Assembly (NCBI GenBank): GCA_012656075.1
Contig: JAAKBF010000122.1
Location: 147,645-211,644, forward strand
From: Phytophthora hibernalis
Lineage: Eukaryota; Oomycota; Peronosporomycetes; Peronosporales; Peronosporaceae
Length of the DNA stretch: 64,000 bases
Reading direction: 5' to 3'
Positions 1 to 9,719 of the stretch are shown piece after piece. Every line of letters starts with the position of its first letter. Position 1 is the stretch's first letter. The notes below the pieces were generated by a model. The model saw nothing but the letters and a program-made list of their open reading frames with translations, was not told the DNA's origin and made no database searches. Position numbers and translations under genes: made by a program.

Positions 1-1298
1 ATGAGGTTGCACAGCCAATTGATGCCGATGCACAGCGAAGATGCGCTGGCACGGATCGAGTCCGGGAAAATGTCGGCCGTCATCACCCACACCAGAGGAC
101 CCAGCGTCACACCGAACACGATCACGTACAGCGCCGTGAACACAATCGACAGAGCAGACACGTCCACGATGAACGCCACCGTCATACCGATGGACATGAC
201 CACCATGCCTGACAGACCCCACAGGATCATGTTACGAGCGCCGAAGCGGTTCGCCAGCACGCCCGTGAAGAAGGCGGGCCAGATGTTGATGAAGTCGATG
301 ATCAGCGTGCCCACGCGCGAGTCCGAGATACCGGCGTCCGAGAAGATGCTGCCCGAGTAGTAGAACACGGCGTTGATACCCGAGAGCTGCTGCGCCATCG
401 ACAGCATGATGCCTCCAAGAAGCTGCAGGCGGTAACGCGGCGCGAACATAGACTCCTTCTGGGGAGCAGCCAGACCCTCCTCCGCAGTCTCCGCCTTCTT
501 GCTCACCTCCAGCCACGACAGAGCAGTCTGCACGTGCTCCTCGCCGTACAGACGAGCGATCACCTCCTTGGCCTCCTCACGGCGGCCCTGGTTCAGCAGC
601 CACGCAGGGCTCTCCACGCACATGGACGGTGCCAGCAGCAGGTAGATGGCAGCCAGCACCACCGGGAACGCAGCCAGGTAACGCCAGCCAGAGCTCGTGT
701 TCGCGAAGAAGAACGTGATGGCCGGCACCAAAATGCCGATCGTCGTGAAGATCTGCAGACCCAGACCGAGCGTGTTGCGCATGTGCGGCGGCGACAGCTC
801 GTTGATGTAGCCGCCGATGGTGGCCGTGGCCGTACCCGACGACAGACCGGCGATGAGGCGGCCCAGAGCGAACAGCCAAACGTTCGACACGGACGCCTGC
901 ACGATGCCGCCCACGATCATGAAGATGCAGTTGCCCATGAGGGCCTTCTTGCGGCCGTACTTGTCGCTGAAGTAGCCGCAGCACAGCGAGCCCACCATGG
1001 CACCGAAGATCCACGAGTTCACGGCGAACGTCCACTCGAGCTTCGAGTGACCAGGGAACATGAGGCACGTGTCCTCAGCCACGGGGCGAGCATTGCACTC
1101 GTCCGTGTCGTTGTACTGCGACAGGTTCATCTGCGAGGTGGACCAACCGCTCTGGAACGGCTGCAGCCACGACAGCAGCGCACTGGTGTACAGGATGGTC
1201 TTGGGCTTGATGAGGCGCGCGGCAGCCTTGTTGGCCTCGTCGAACGCGGTGACACCGCCGGCCTTGGGGGTGGAGGCTTCGACGTAGTTGTCCGCCAT
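1..1298 (-). CDS. MFS sugar transporter (left arm copy, cut by window start)
   Basis: This is a sugar porter of the major facilitator superfamily, expected in a membrane as a 12-helix sugar-proton symporter. The frame opens at ATG 1298-1296 (MADNYVEASTPKAGG) and stays open to position 1, where the window ends about 57 residues before the expected stop. Visible family motifs are the loop 2-3 motif around GYFSDKYGRKK, the SPAWLLNQGR motif before the central loop, QQLSGINAVFYYS in helix 7 and the IFPDSIRAS stretch after helix 10. Unlike its right-arm twin, the CCC needed for FPDS is complete here (near 60), so this copy looks functional. It differs from the twin around 545-600 (GRREEAKEV and SWLEVSKK instead of GRTEEAREV and SWLQVSKK). 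The substrate cannot be told from sequence alone. Confidence 0.9.
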   Translation of the reverse strand, partial: MADNYVEASTPKAGGVTAFDEANKAAARLIKPKTILYTSALLSWLQPFQSGWSTSQMNLSQYNDTDECNARPVAEDTCLMFPGHSKLEWTFAVNSWIFGAMVGSLCCGYFSDKYGRKKALMGNCIFMIVGGIVQASVSNVWLFALGRLIAGLSSGTATATIGGYINELSPPHMRNTLGLGLQIFTTIGILVPAITFFFANTSSGWRYLAAFPVVLAAIYLLLAPSMCVESPAWLLNQGRREEAKEVIARLYGEEHVQTALSWLEVSKKAETAEEGLAAPQKESMFAPRYRLQLLGGIMLSMAQQLSGINAVFYYSGSIFSDAGISDSRVGTLIIDFINIWPAFFTGVLANRFGARNMILWGLSGMVVMSIGMTVAFIVDVSALSIVFTALYVIVFGVTLGPLVWVMTADIFPDSIRASASSLCIGINWLCNL

Positions 1299-1345
1299 GC
1301 TTGCGAAGCTAGTTGCTTGGTTGAGTCTACTTGCTTGGTGCTTGT

Positions 1346-1362
1346 CCGAATGGGAAGTGAGG
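1346..1362 (-). promoter_or_regulatory. Oomycete initiator-like element of left transporter
   Basis: Read on the minus strand this is CCTCACTTCCCATTCGG, close to the known oomycete core promoter (initiator GCTCATTYYNCAWTTT plus flanking region). It lies about 50 bases upstream of the ATG and is duplicated at 5977-5993. Assignment is by motif and position only. Confidence 0.55.
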
Positions 1363-2022
1363 AATGGCTCGCTTGGCCATGGGCTCGAAGCGACTCACGA
1401 GCAGAGCAACGCGGTCTGCAACGCTGGTTGTCGTGGCTCTTGACTGGACAAGAGACGGCGGGTGCCGCACTTCAAGTGCGCTGTCTGAGTCACAAGGCCA
1501 CTTGATTTCTGCTTCGTGAGACTTGAGAGACCGTATGTTGGTTGATCCTGCCCACAACATGACGTTTGGCCAGTGTATCTTGAAGTTCAGCCGCCAAATA
1601 GAAACGCGGGTGCGGTGCGTCCGCTTTCGGTTGACAGGATATGTCAATCGCCGTAAGGCTCCACCCACCTCGAACAAGAGGAGCTAGCATACACTTAGTA
1701 CTGTGCCAGTGCATGCAGCATATGACATGTGCAGCTCAATAGACGTGCTCTCACTACCGGTATCCAAGCTGTGGTTGCGAAGTAGACTTCTGCCATCAAA
1801 GTTCCGAATCTGCTTTTGATGAGGCGGTGTACCGATCCATGTAGTAACACTTTGCTCGTGTTGCGAATGATTAAAATTATCCGAACTCGTTTAAACGAAA
1901 TGCAGGGTTTATCGAGCACTTCGATCTGAAAACGACTGAGTGTGTTTGTATATCGCATGCCCCCTAGCTTTCTCTCCAGCCAGTTGTGGTTTGGGGCTCG
2001 TAATACAGAACGCCGCTTAGAC

Positions 2023-2214
2023 TTACCTTAAGTTGTAGCCGTGATTCACGGCGTGAACCAGTGCTCCGAAGTTCGTGAATATCAAAATAAAGAGCGCAAT
2101 CGCAGACGCTGGTCGAGCGTGGTAAATCGAAGGCTCCGTGTGGATCGGTAGGCATGCATGCAGCTTGAAGCTGGGGTCGTCGCAGCGGAGTGTGGAGACC
2201 CGACGCCCTAGCAA
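2023..2214 (-). CDS. Possible exon of unknown membrane protein (left arm)
   Basis: A 63-codon open frame ends in a hydrophobic stretch (AIALFILIFTNFGALVH) and is followed in sense direction by a strong splice-donor-like AAG|GTAAGT. The identical copy is at 5125-5316 in the other arm. No downstream exon was recognised before the transporter, so it may be a first exon that lost its gene, or chance. Confidence 0.2.
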   Translation of the reverse strand: MLGRRVSTLRCDDPSFKLHACLPIHTEPSIYHARPASAIALFILIFTNFGALVHAVNHGYNLR

Positions 2215-2602
2215 GCGACGCGACTGAAGACCTACCCTACTGAAGTTCAGGCTGAGCCAGTCGAGGAGAAATGGACGAGGGAGAGGCCAGGCGGAGCAAC
2301 TTGGACTGATTGTAGTAATGTGTTTGACTAATTACTACGAACTAATAGTAGTAAAACAAATACTATCAATTTAATAGTACACTGTCATTGTAGATAGTAG
2401 TTTCGCATCACCCTATCCACGAGTATCCACAATGGTACAGATTTGGACGGAAAGATGTGACGCGCTAGGTTTTTCTATTGTATTAAGACCGAAGCGGACT
2501 CAAAAGAACGACACTTGGAGCCAAAACTGATATTTAACCAATCGGAACCCGAGGACTAAATTATATCCAAGCATAACAAAATTGACTTTGGCGCCAATAA
2601 AA

Positions 2603-2677
2603 CGTCGCTCTGGGGCTCAACCGGCTCGACCCCACCTTTTTAATAAGGTGACGAGGGTTCAATTCCCACGACTGCCG
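2603..2677 (+). other. tRNA-like sequence (degenerate, possible SINE remnant)
   Basis: It contains a perfect B-box-like GGTTCAATTCC, a D-arm-like GGGGCTCAACCGGCTCGACC and a hairpin CACCTT...AAGGTG that resembles an anticodon arm. The acceptor strands do not pair well, so this is not scored as a working tRNA gene. The mirrored copy lies at 4663-4737 on the minus strand. Both sit just past the 3' end of the pogo-type transposase. A tRNA-derived SINE piece or a tRNA pseudogene would explain it. Confidence 0.4.
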
Positions 2678-2767
2678 AAAAGTTAAACACCGAGTGGTGA
2701 CCTTGGTGCCGGGGTTCCAAGGCAGTAGGTGCACCTACTGACGTCCCCGCCCTATCTGGTCAGTCTA

Positions 2768-3706
2768 TTAGAGTCCAGCCTTACTCCATGCCTTCTTTAT
2801 GCTACTCTCACTAACCGCATCCCACGCAGCAACGACGCGCTCCACCAAGCGCTTCCGCTTCTCGGGTGCTGGTAGGCGCTGTAGCTTCAGCAGACGTTCG
2901 CGAAGGGGCACCCGGTTGCTCTCTCTAACCGCTGACAGCTCATAGGACAGCGTGATGGCGCGCAACTTCTGCTTAAACGGACCCATGACCCCCACGTCTA
3001 GAGGTTGGAGCACCGAGGTGGTGTTCTTGGGCAGGGGCACCACCTCCGTTCCCCAGGTAGCAAATGCGTCCTGCGCCTCGGTCGAGACGTGGCACTTCAA
3101 GTTGTCCACGTAGATCGCAAGCGGCCCAGGCTGGGCATCACACACAAAGCCACCCCAGGCATTTTCAATGAATATGTCCCGCCACACCCGCGAATTCATC
3201 CAAGCATTCGTCTGCACAGTCGCCATAACTCGGTTGGAATGGCCCTGGACTTCCTCCTCCACCCGTCCTCCTGGCTGCCCTTTAAAGATGATGAGCGGGC
3301 GAAGCTTTTGTCCTGTAGCCGATACGACCAGCAGCACACTTGCCCTCTCCGATCGCACCCGTCCTTTGATCTTGACTCCTTTCTTGGCGCCACGCTCGCT
3401 AATAATACGAGTGGGGTACACTGCGGTCTCGTCGGCGTTGAAAATGCACGATCGTGCGTACGTAGCGCTGACCTTGCTTCCTACCTCGCTAGCGAATTTG
3501 CGCTGCTCTGCTTCAAGGTCTAGCGTTGAGAGCACAGACTTCGTAGGGCGCCGAAACGAGAACCCACGCTGGTAGAGAATCCGCTGCATCATGCGGCCTA
3601 AGCTCTCCTCCTTGTTCTTCGCCAAGTACACAGATGTATATGTAGATTTGAAACTCCATTCAAATGAGTTGAAGTGTTTGAATGGAGTTTGAAATGACAT
3701 ATACAT
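2768..3706 (-). pseudogene. pogo/Tc5-type DDE_1 transposase, N-terminally truncated (left arm)
   Basis: This encodes the DDE_1 catalytic domain of a pogo/jerky-type DNA transposase, which cuts and pastes its element in the nucleus. Catalytic positions are visible in FNADETAV, IYVDNLKCH and SVLQPLDVG, with 35 residues between the second and third aspartate (DD35D). The N-terminal helix-turn-helix and CENP-B-like DNA-binding domains are missing because the palindrome centre falls inside the gene. The frame reads across the centre, so about the first 15 codons are junction sequence rather than transposase. It is identical in protein to the right-arm copy from about TYTSVYLAKNKEES onward. Without a DNA-binding domain it should not mobilise by itself. 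Confidence 0.88.
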
Positions 3707-4572
3707 CTGTGTACTTGGCGAAGAACAAGGAGGAGAGCTTAGGCCGCATGATGCAGCGGATTCTCTACCAGCGTGGGTTCTCGTTTCGGCGCCCTACGAA
3801 GTCTGTGCTCTCAACGCTAGACCTTGAAGCAGAGCAGCGCAAATTCGCTAGCGAGGTAGGAAGCAAGGTCAGCGCTACGTACGCACGATCGTGCATTTTC
3901 AACGCCGACGAGACCGCAGTGTACCCCACTCGTATTATTAGCGAGCGTGGCGCCAAGAAAGGAGTCAAGATCAAAGGACGGGTGCGATCGGAGAGGGCAA
4001 GTGTGCTGCTGGTCGTATCGGCTACAGGACAAAAGCTTCGCCCGCTCATCATCTTTAAAGGGCAGCCAGGAGGACGGGTGGAGGAGGAAGTCCAGGGCCA
4101 TTCCAACCGAGTTATGGCGACTGTGCAGACGAATGCTTGGATGAATTCGCGGGTGTGGCGGGACATATTCATTGAAAATGCCTGGGGTGGCTTTGTGTGT
4201 GATGCCCAGCCTGGGCCGCTTGCGATCTACGTGGACAACTTGAAGTGCCACGTCTCGACCGAGGCGCAGGACGCATTTGCTACCTGGGGAACGGAGGTGG
4301 TGCCCCTGCCCAAGAACACCACCTCGGTGCTCCAACCTCTAGACGTGGGGGTCATGGGTCCGTTTAAGCAGAAGTTGCGCGCCATCACGCTGTCCTATGA
4401 GCTGTCAGCGGTTAGAGAGAGCAACCGGGTGCCCCTTCGCGAACGTCTGCTGAAGCTACAGCGCCTACCAGCACCCGAGAAGCGGAAGCGCTTGGTGGAG
4501 CGCGTCGTTGCTGCGTGGGATGCGGTTAGTGAGAGTAGCATAAAGAAGGCATGGAGTAAGGCTGGACTCTAA
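3682..4572 (+). pseudogene. pogo/Tc5-type DDE_1 transposase, N-terminally truncated (right arm)
   Basis: Mirror copy of the transposase fragment at 2768-3706, reading outward from the palindrome centre and ending at TAA 4570-4572. The catalytic DDE_1 core (NADET, YVDN, LQPLD) is complete, but the DNA-binding N-terminus is absent. Two oppositely directed truncated copies meeting at one point mean that the inversion junction formed within the transposase gene. No terminal inverted repeats of the original element were identified, and the 3' flank runs into the tRNA-like repeat. Confidence 0.88.
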
Positions 4573-4662
4573 TAGACTGACCAGATAGGGCGGGGACGTC
4601 AGTAGGTGCACCTACTGCCTTGGAACCCCGGCACCAAGGTCACCACTCGGTGTTTAACTTTT

Positions 4663-4737
4663 CGGCAGTCGTGGGAATTGAACCCTCGTCACCTTATTAA
4701 AAAGGTGGGGTCGAGCCGGTTGAGCCCCAGAGCGACG
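4663..4737 (-). other. tRNA-like sequence (right arm copy)
   Basis: Mirror of 2603-2677, with the same B-box-like core on the minus strand and the same poor acceptor pairing. Confidence 0.4.
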
Positions 4738-5124
4738 TTTTATTGGCGCCAAAGTCAATTTTGTTATGCTTGGATATAATTTAGTCCTCGGGTTCCGATT
4801 GGTTAAATATCAGTTTTGGCTCCAAGTGTCGTTCTTTTGAGTCCGCTTCGGTCTTAATACAATAGAAAACCTAGCGCGTCACATCTTTCCGTCCAAATCT
4901 GTACCATTGTGGATACTCGTGGATAGGGTGATGCGAAACTACTATCTACAATGACAGTGTACTATTAAATTGATAGTATTTGTTTTACTACTATTAGTTC
5001 GTAGTAATTAGTCAAACACATTACTACAATCAGTCCAAGTTGCTCCGCCTGGCCTCTCCCTCGTCCATTTCTCCTCGACTGGCTCAGCCTGAACTTCAGT
5101 AGGGTAGGTCTTCAGTCGCGTCGC

Positions 5125-5316
5125 TTGCTAGGGCGTCGGGTCTCCACACTCCGCTGCGACGACCCCAGCTTCAAGCTGCATGCATGCCTACCGATCCACA
5201 CGGAGCCTTCGATTTACCACGCTCGACCAGCGTCTGCGATTGCGCTCTTTATTTTGATATTCACGAACTTCGGAGCACTGGTTCACGCCGTGAATCACGG
5301 CTACAACTTAAGGTAA
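5125..5316 (+). CDS. Possible exon of unknown membrane protein (right arm)
   Basis: Mirror of the open frame at 2023-2214, with the same hydrophobic end and the same GTAAGT donor immediately after it. Function is unknown. Confidence 0.2.
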   Translation: MLGRRVSTLRCDDPSFKLHACLPIHTEPSIYHARPASAIALFILIFTNFGALVHAVNHGYNLR

Positions 5317-5976
5317 GTCTAAGCGGCGTTCTGTATTACGAGCCCCAAACCACAACTGGCTGGAGAGAAAGCTAGGGGGCATGCGATATACAAACACACT
5401 CAGTCGTTTTCAGATCGAAGTGCTCGATAAACCCTGCATTTCGTTTAAACGAGTTCGGATAATTTTTAATCATTCGCAACACGAGCAAAGTGTTACTACA
5501 TGGATCGGTACACCGCCTCATCAAAAGCAGATTCGGAACTTTGATGGCAGAAGTCTACTTCGCAACCACAGCTTGATACCGGTAGTGAGAGCACGTCTAT
5601 TGAGCTGCACATGTCATATGCTGCATGCACTGGCACAGTACTAAGTGTATGCTAGCTCCTCTTGTTCGAGGTGGGTGGAGCCTTACGGCGATTGACATAT
5701 CCTGTCAACCGAAAGCGGACGCACCGCACCCGCGTTTCTATTTGGCGGCTGAACTTCAAGATACACTGGCCAAACGTCATGTTGTGGGCAGGATCAACCA
5801 ACATACGGTCTCTCAAGTCTCACGAAGCAGAAATCAAGTGGCCTTGTGACTCAGACAGCGCACTTGAAGTGCGGCACCCGCCGTCTCTTGTCCAGTCAAG
5901 AGCCACGACAACCAGCGTTGCAGACCGCGTTGCTCTGCTCGTGAGTCGCTTCGAGCCCATGGCCAAGCGAGCCATT

Positions 5977-5993
5977 CCTCACTTCCCATTCGG
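5977..5993 (+). promoter_or_regulatory. Oomycete initiator-like element of right transporter
   Basis: CCTCACTTCCCATTCGG lies about 48 bases upstream of ATG 6041. A diverged match occurs at the equivalent place in palindrome 2, and an orphan copy occurs near 14360. Confidence 0.55.
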
Positions 5994-6040
5994 ACAAGCA
6001 CCAAGCAAGTAGACTCAACCAAGCAACTAGCTTCGCAAGC

Positions 6041-7509
6041 ATGGCGGACAACTACGTCGAAGCCTCCACCCCCAAGGCCGGCGGTGTCACCGCGTTCGAC
6101 GAGGCCAACAAGGCTGCCGCGCGCCTCATCAAGCCCAAGACCATCCTGTACACCAGTGCGCTGCTGTCGTGGCTGCAGCCGTTCCAGAGCGGTTGGTCCA
6201 CCTCGCAGATGAACCTGTCGCAGTACAACGACACGGACGAGTGCAATGCTCGCCCCGTGGCTGAGGACACGTGCCTCATGTTCCCTGGTCACTCGAAGCT
6301 CGAGTGGACGTTCGCCGTGAACTCGTGGATCTTCGGTGCCATGGTGGGCTCGCTGTGCTGCGGCTACTTCAGCGACAAGTACGGCCGCAAGAAGGCCCTC
6401 ATGGGCAACTGCATCTTCATGATCGTGGGCGGCATCGTGCAGGCGTCCGTGTCGAACGTTTGGCTGTTCGCTCTGGGCCGCCTCATCGCCGGTCTGTCGT
6501 CGGGTACGGCCACGGCCACCATCGGCGGCTACATCAACGAGCTGTCGCCGCCGCACATGCGCAACACGCTCGGTCTGGGTCTGCAGATCTTCACGACGAT
6601 CGGCATTTTGGTGCCGGCCATCACGTTCTTCTTCGCGAACACGAGCTCTGGCTGGCGTTACCTGGCTGCGTTCCCGGTGGTGCTGGCTGCCATCTACCTG
6701 CTGCTGGCACCGTCCATGTGCGTGGAGAGCCCTGCGTGGCTGCTGAACCAGGGCCGAACAGAGGAGGCCAGGGAGGTGATCGCTCGTCTGTACGGCGAGG
6801 AGCACGTGGAGACTGCTCTGTCGTGGCTGCAGGTGAGCAAGAAGGCAGAGACTGCGGAGGAGGGTCTGGCTGCTCCCCAGAAGGAGTCTATGTTCGCGCC
6901 GCGTTACCGCCTGCAGCTTCTTGGAGGCATCATGCTGTCGATGGCGCAGCAGCTCTCGGGTATCAACGCCGTGTTCTACTACTCGGGCAGCATCTTCTCG
7001 GACGCCGGTATCTCGGACTCGCGCGTGGGCACGCTGATCATCGACTTCATCAACATCTGGCCCGCCTTCTTCACGGGCGTGCTGGCGAACCGCTTCGGCG
7101 CTCGTAACATGATCCTGTGGGGTCTGTCAGGCATGGTGGTCATGTCCATCGGTATGACGGTGGCGTTCATCGTGGACGTGTCTGCTCTGTCGATTGTGTT
7201 CACGGCGCTGTACGTGATCGTGTTCGGTGTGACGCTGGGTCCTCTGGTGTGGGTGATGACGGCCGACATTTTCCGGACTCGATCCGTGCCAGCGCATCTT
7301 CGCTGTGCATCGGCATCAATTGGCTGTGCAACCTCATCGTGGGTGTGTCGTACCCGTACATTTCGGACGCTCTGGACGACTACGCGTACGTTCCGTTCGT
7401 GGTGCTGCTGGCGATCTTCTACCTGCTTGCTCTGAAGCTGGTGCCGGAGACGTCGGGCAAGTCGGCCGAGGAGATCCAGGCCGAGTACGACTCGCGCCGT
7501 GAGCAGTAG
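6041..7509 (+). CDS. MFS sugar transporter (right arm copy, one frameshift)
   Basis: Sugar porter family protein of about 489 residues if one missing base is allowed. It starts MADNYVEASTPKAGG and ends SAEEIQAEYDSRREQ. Helix-rich architecture and sugar-porter motifs are clear: GYFSDKYGRKK (about residue 107), ELSPPHMRNTLGLG (about 165), SPAWLLNQGR, QQLSGINAVFYYS and GPLVWVMTADIF. At about 7272 the CCC needed for IFPDS is CC, so the frame shifts and the last 80 residues are read in another frame (visible from 7273 to 7509). The left-arm copy has the base, so this is either a recent mutation or a consensus error. Bases 6745-6840 resemble the palindrome 2 transporters more than the left-arm twin. 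Confidence 0.9.
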
Positions 7510-8425
7510 AGCTGCGGTTGTGTGAATAATATTCTTTTGATTTGAGTGTCTAAATGAATTGTTGCATTGTAATGCTAGTAGATCTTCTTAAGGTAAGAGA
7601 CGACGAGGCTCGCAGCATAGTGATGCGACGCCTAGTACGTAGTACTACAGTAGTACTGCGGCTGATCAATTTTCAACAATATGAATTCATTGTCGTGGGG
7701 TCTGCCTATTCACTCGGGTGTTCATTGCGAGTTATTGTGCCTCCGCCTGAAATTCAGGCTCAATTCATGCGTGTTGTCACCCTCACGTCAGCGCCACGCG
7801 CTGTAGATGCGTAGTCTTCCTGCAAGCCGCCTGGATGCGGGTGACTTGTTGCAGAGCTGGTCGAACCTCCACAAAGTTAAGCATTTTACTGGGATAGCAG
7901 TAGCTTTAGAGCGTGCGGTTAATTCGTGTCAGTAACTGAAGCCGATCGGGTCATGTCAATCTACACCGGTCGGGTCAATTTCAACAACGGGTTTGTAGTT
8001 CTGTTGAGTTGGATCCGCTATCCCAGCCTACGCGCTGCCCTAGTATTAAAATACATGTAGGACGAAACCTTGAATACTGTACAATCTGATCCAGCCATGT
8101 GACGAGGCGGCCAACGGCTCTCGATTCAAGTAAGAGTCTTGTCTTTAAGATTTTGAAGTGAAATGAGACCGCATCAAACAGACGCAGGAATCAAGGAACG
8201 ATGCTCGGAGGGTGTCTGCAGCACGGAGGCCGGCAAGTTGGGCCAAACAGTGTATGTAGGGCTTTCCTTGTATTTTAATAAATAGTGGCGACAGCGCAGC
8301 CAATTCAATCCGTTTGCTTGCTCGCAACCATCGTCTACTTTGGCGGTGCGTCAACTGAAACCTGCCTTCTGCACCACCGAGGCGTTTCTATTCGACCGCC
8401 ACGACCAACTTCAAGATACACCACG
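7510..8425. other. Intergenic, no gene seen
   Basis: No supported gene. The stretch near 8380-8425 shares a short block (GCGTTTCTATT followed by CTTCAAGATACAC) with the transporter upstream region near 5740-5765, suggesting a small shared repeat or transposon end. Confidence 0.5.
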
Positions 8426-9440
8426 TCACATTGCAAATGATCTCGTGCCAATCGTCCAGGAGCCACCGCCAACGTACATACGGTAGAACACGGAAACGCA
8501 GTAATTCATCCACGCAAGATGCACCTTCATGTGCGCCTTCAACACGCTGAAGCAGCCCTCAATTGCATTGCACATCGGGCTGTACGGTGCTAGCCGTAGG
8601 ATGACCAGCTTGTTGCTGTTGACAATGCCATCCGCGACAAGCTGCGAGCGAGCCAGCGTCTCGACCTGACTGTGAGCGGGGGCGTTGTCGGTAACTACGA
8701 CAACTTTCTTGCCCACGCAGCACTCCTTGTACTCGTCGCTGTTGAGCGCAGCCACGAACAGGTCCGCGACGAAGCGCGCATTCTCCTCCATGCGAATGGA
8801 GCCGTCGTGCGTACGCAGCAATACTAGCCCGTCGCCTGGCGACACACCACACTGGACGTGAAGATTCTTGCCTTTTGACGACGGCAGGGTGACGACTGCA
8901 CGCTCCCCGACACGAGCCCAGCCTTGGTTGCGCGACAGGTAGATGTTGAAGTTGGTTTCGTCGTGGTAGACGATCATGTCCCCTGCCGCCACGTGCGCGT
9001 TTATGGCTTTCGCAAACTCCATTCGCTTCTCTTTGTTCACGGCATTGTTCATGGCGGCCTTCTCAATTCGAAGTCCCTTGACGGTGTACAACATGCCGTG
9101 CAGAGCGCGGTGGATGGAGGTGATGCTCACGTCCACCGACAAGTCGCTCAGCAACCTGTCCTTCATGACGGCCATCGTCATATCCGCCTGCTCGTCCAGG
9201 GACTCCTCGAGCTTGGACATGACCTCGACCGTCATCTTCACACACGCAGTCCGCACGCCGCCACGCGGCTGCTGCTCGATGCTGCCCTTAGCTGCGATGC
9301 GCCGGGCAGTGGTGACGGAGACAGCATTGCTAGCTGCGATGGCTAGCCAATCTTGGCCAGCCAAAAAGCGTCAAGTACGCGCTTCTTCGCGCTGTTGCGC
9401 TCGAACTGCTTGGCTTCACGCGATACGAGGGGTGGTGTCT
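8426..9440 (-). pseudogene. IS630/Tc1-like DDE_3 transposase, frameshifted
   Basis: A DDE_3-type transposase of the IS630-Tc1-mariner superfamily. Catalytic residues are visible in VYHDETNFN, VVTDNAPAHS and APYSPMCNAIEGCF, with about 42 residues between the second aspartate and the glutamate, longer than the 34 of typical Tc1. The N-terminal half has helix-turn-helix character. The main frame opens only at TTG 9364; upstream, a different frame continues the likely N-terminus (REAKQFERNSAKKRVLDAFW) and stops near 9347. One base is therefore probably missing around 9355. The C-terminal stop is at 8426-8428. No clear terminal inverted repeats were found, so element ends are undefined. Confidence 0.8.
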
Positions 9441-9719
9441 GGAGAGTCGCTGGCGTGGGCGGCGGGGACATTGTTCGAGGGGTGTTTGGGGAGGCTTGGG
9501 GAGGAGGCGAAAACGCAAATGAAGGAGTGTCGGCATGGAGACCACGGGCTGCTTCGCCAGTATCGAGTGGCTGGCGCTGCTTCCCGCTAACAAACCAATT
9601 TGGTTGGAAAAATCTAGCGCCAACCCGCTTTGGCTGTAAAACCTTATTTTAGGTTAATTTATAAAACCTCTATTGACCGCTTTGCTTGTGAAAACGCCCA
9701 GCCTGCCTGGTAAATGGTG

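Larger units (their letters stand above)
1..7339. repeat. Giant palindrome 1 (head-to-head inverted duplication)
   Basis: The left arm (1 to about 3664) is the reverse complement of the right arm (about 3677 to 7339), with a 12-base non-palindromic centre at 3665-3676. Paired positions sum to about 7340, shifting by one base where one arm has an indel (for example a T run near 2470 against 4860, and near 1875 against 5465). The arms are not identical: the pair 545-600 and 6740-6800 differ by several substitutions. The left arm continues beyond the window, so the true length is unknown. Each arm carries, from the centre outward, a truncated pogo-type transposase, a tRNA-like stretch and a sugar-transporter gene. 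It could be a real inverted duplication or a fold-back assembly join; the arm-specific substitutions favour a real one. Confidence 0.93.

Noticed and set aside
534..1505. 323-codon plus-strand frame opposite the left transporter (and mirror 5834-6805; also 280-codon frames 15826-16668 and 18865-19707)
   Set aside because: They are antisense shadows of GC-rich transporter codons, with repetitive arginine/alanine-rich translations and no domain; the opposite strand has clear sugar-porter motifs.
2603..2677. Functional tRNA-Lys gene
   Set aside because: The B box is good, but the acceptor stem does not pair and the anticodon loop length is wrong.
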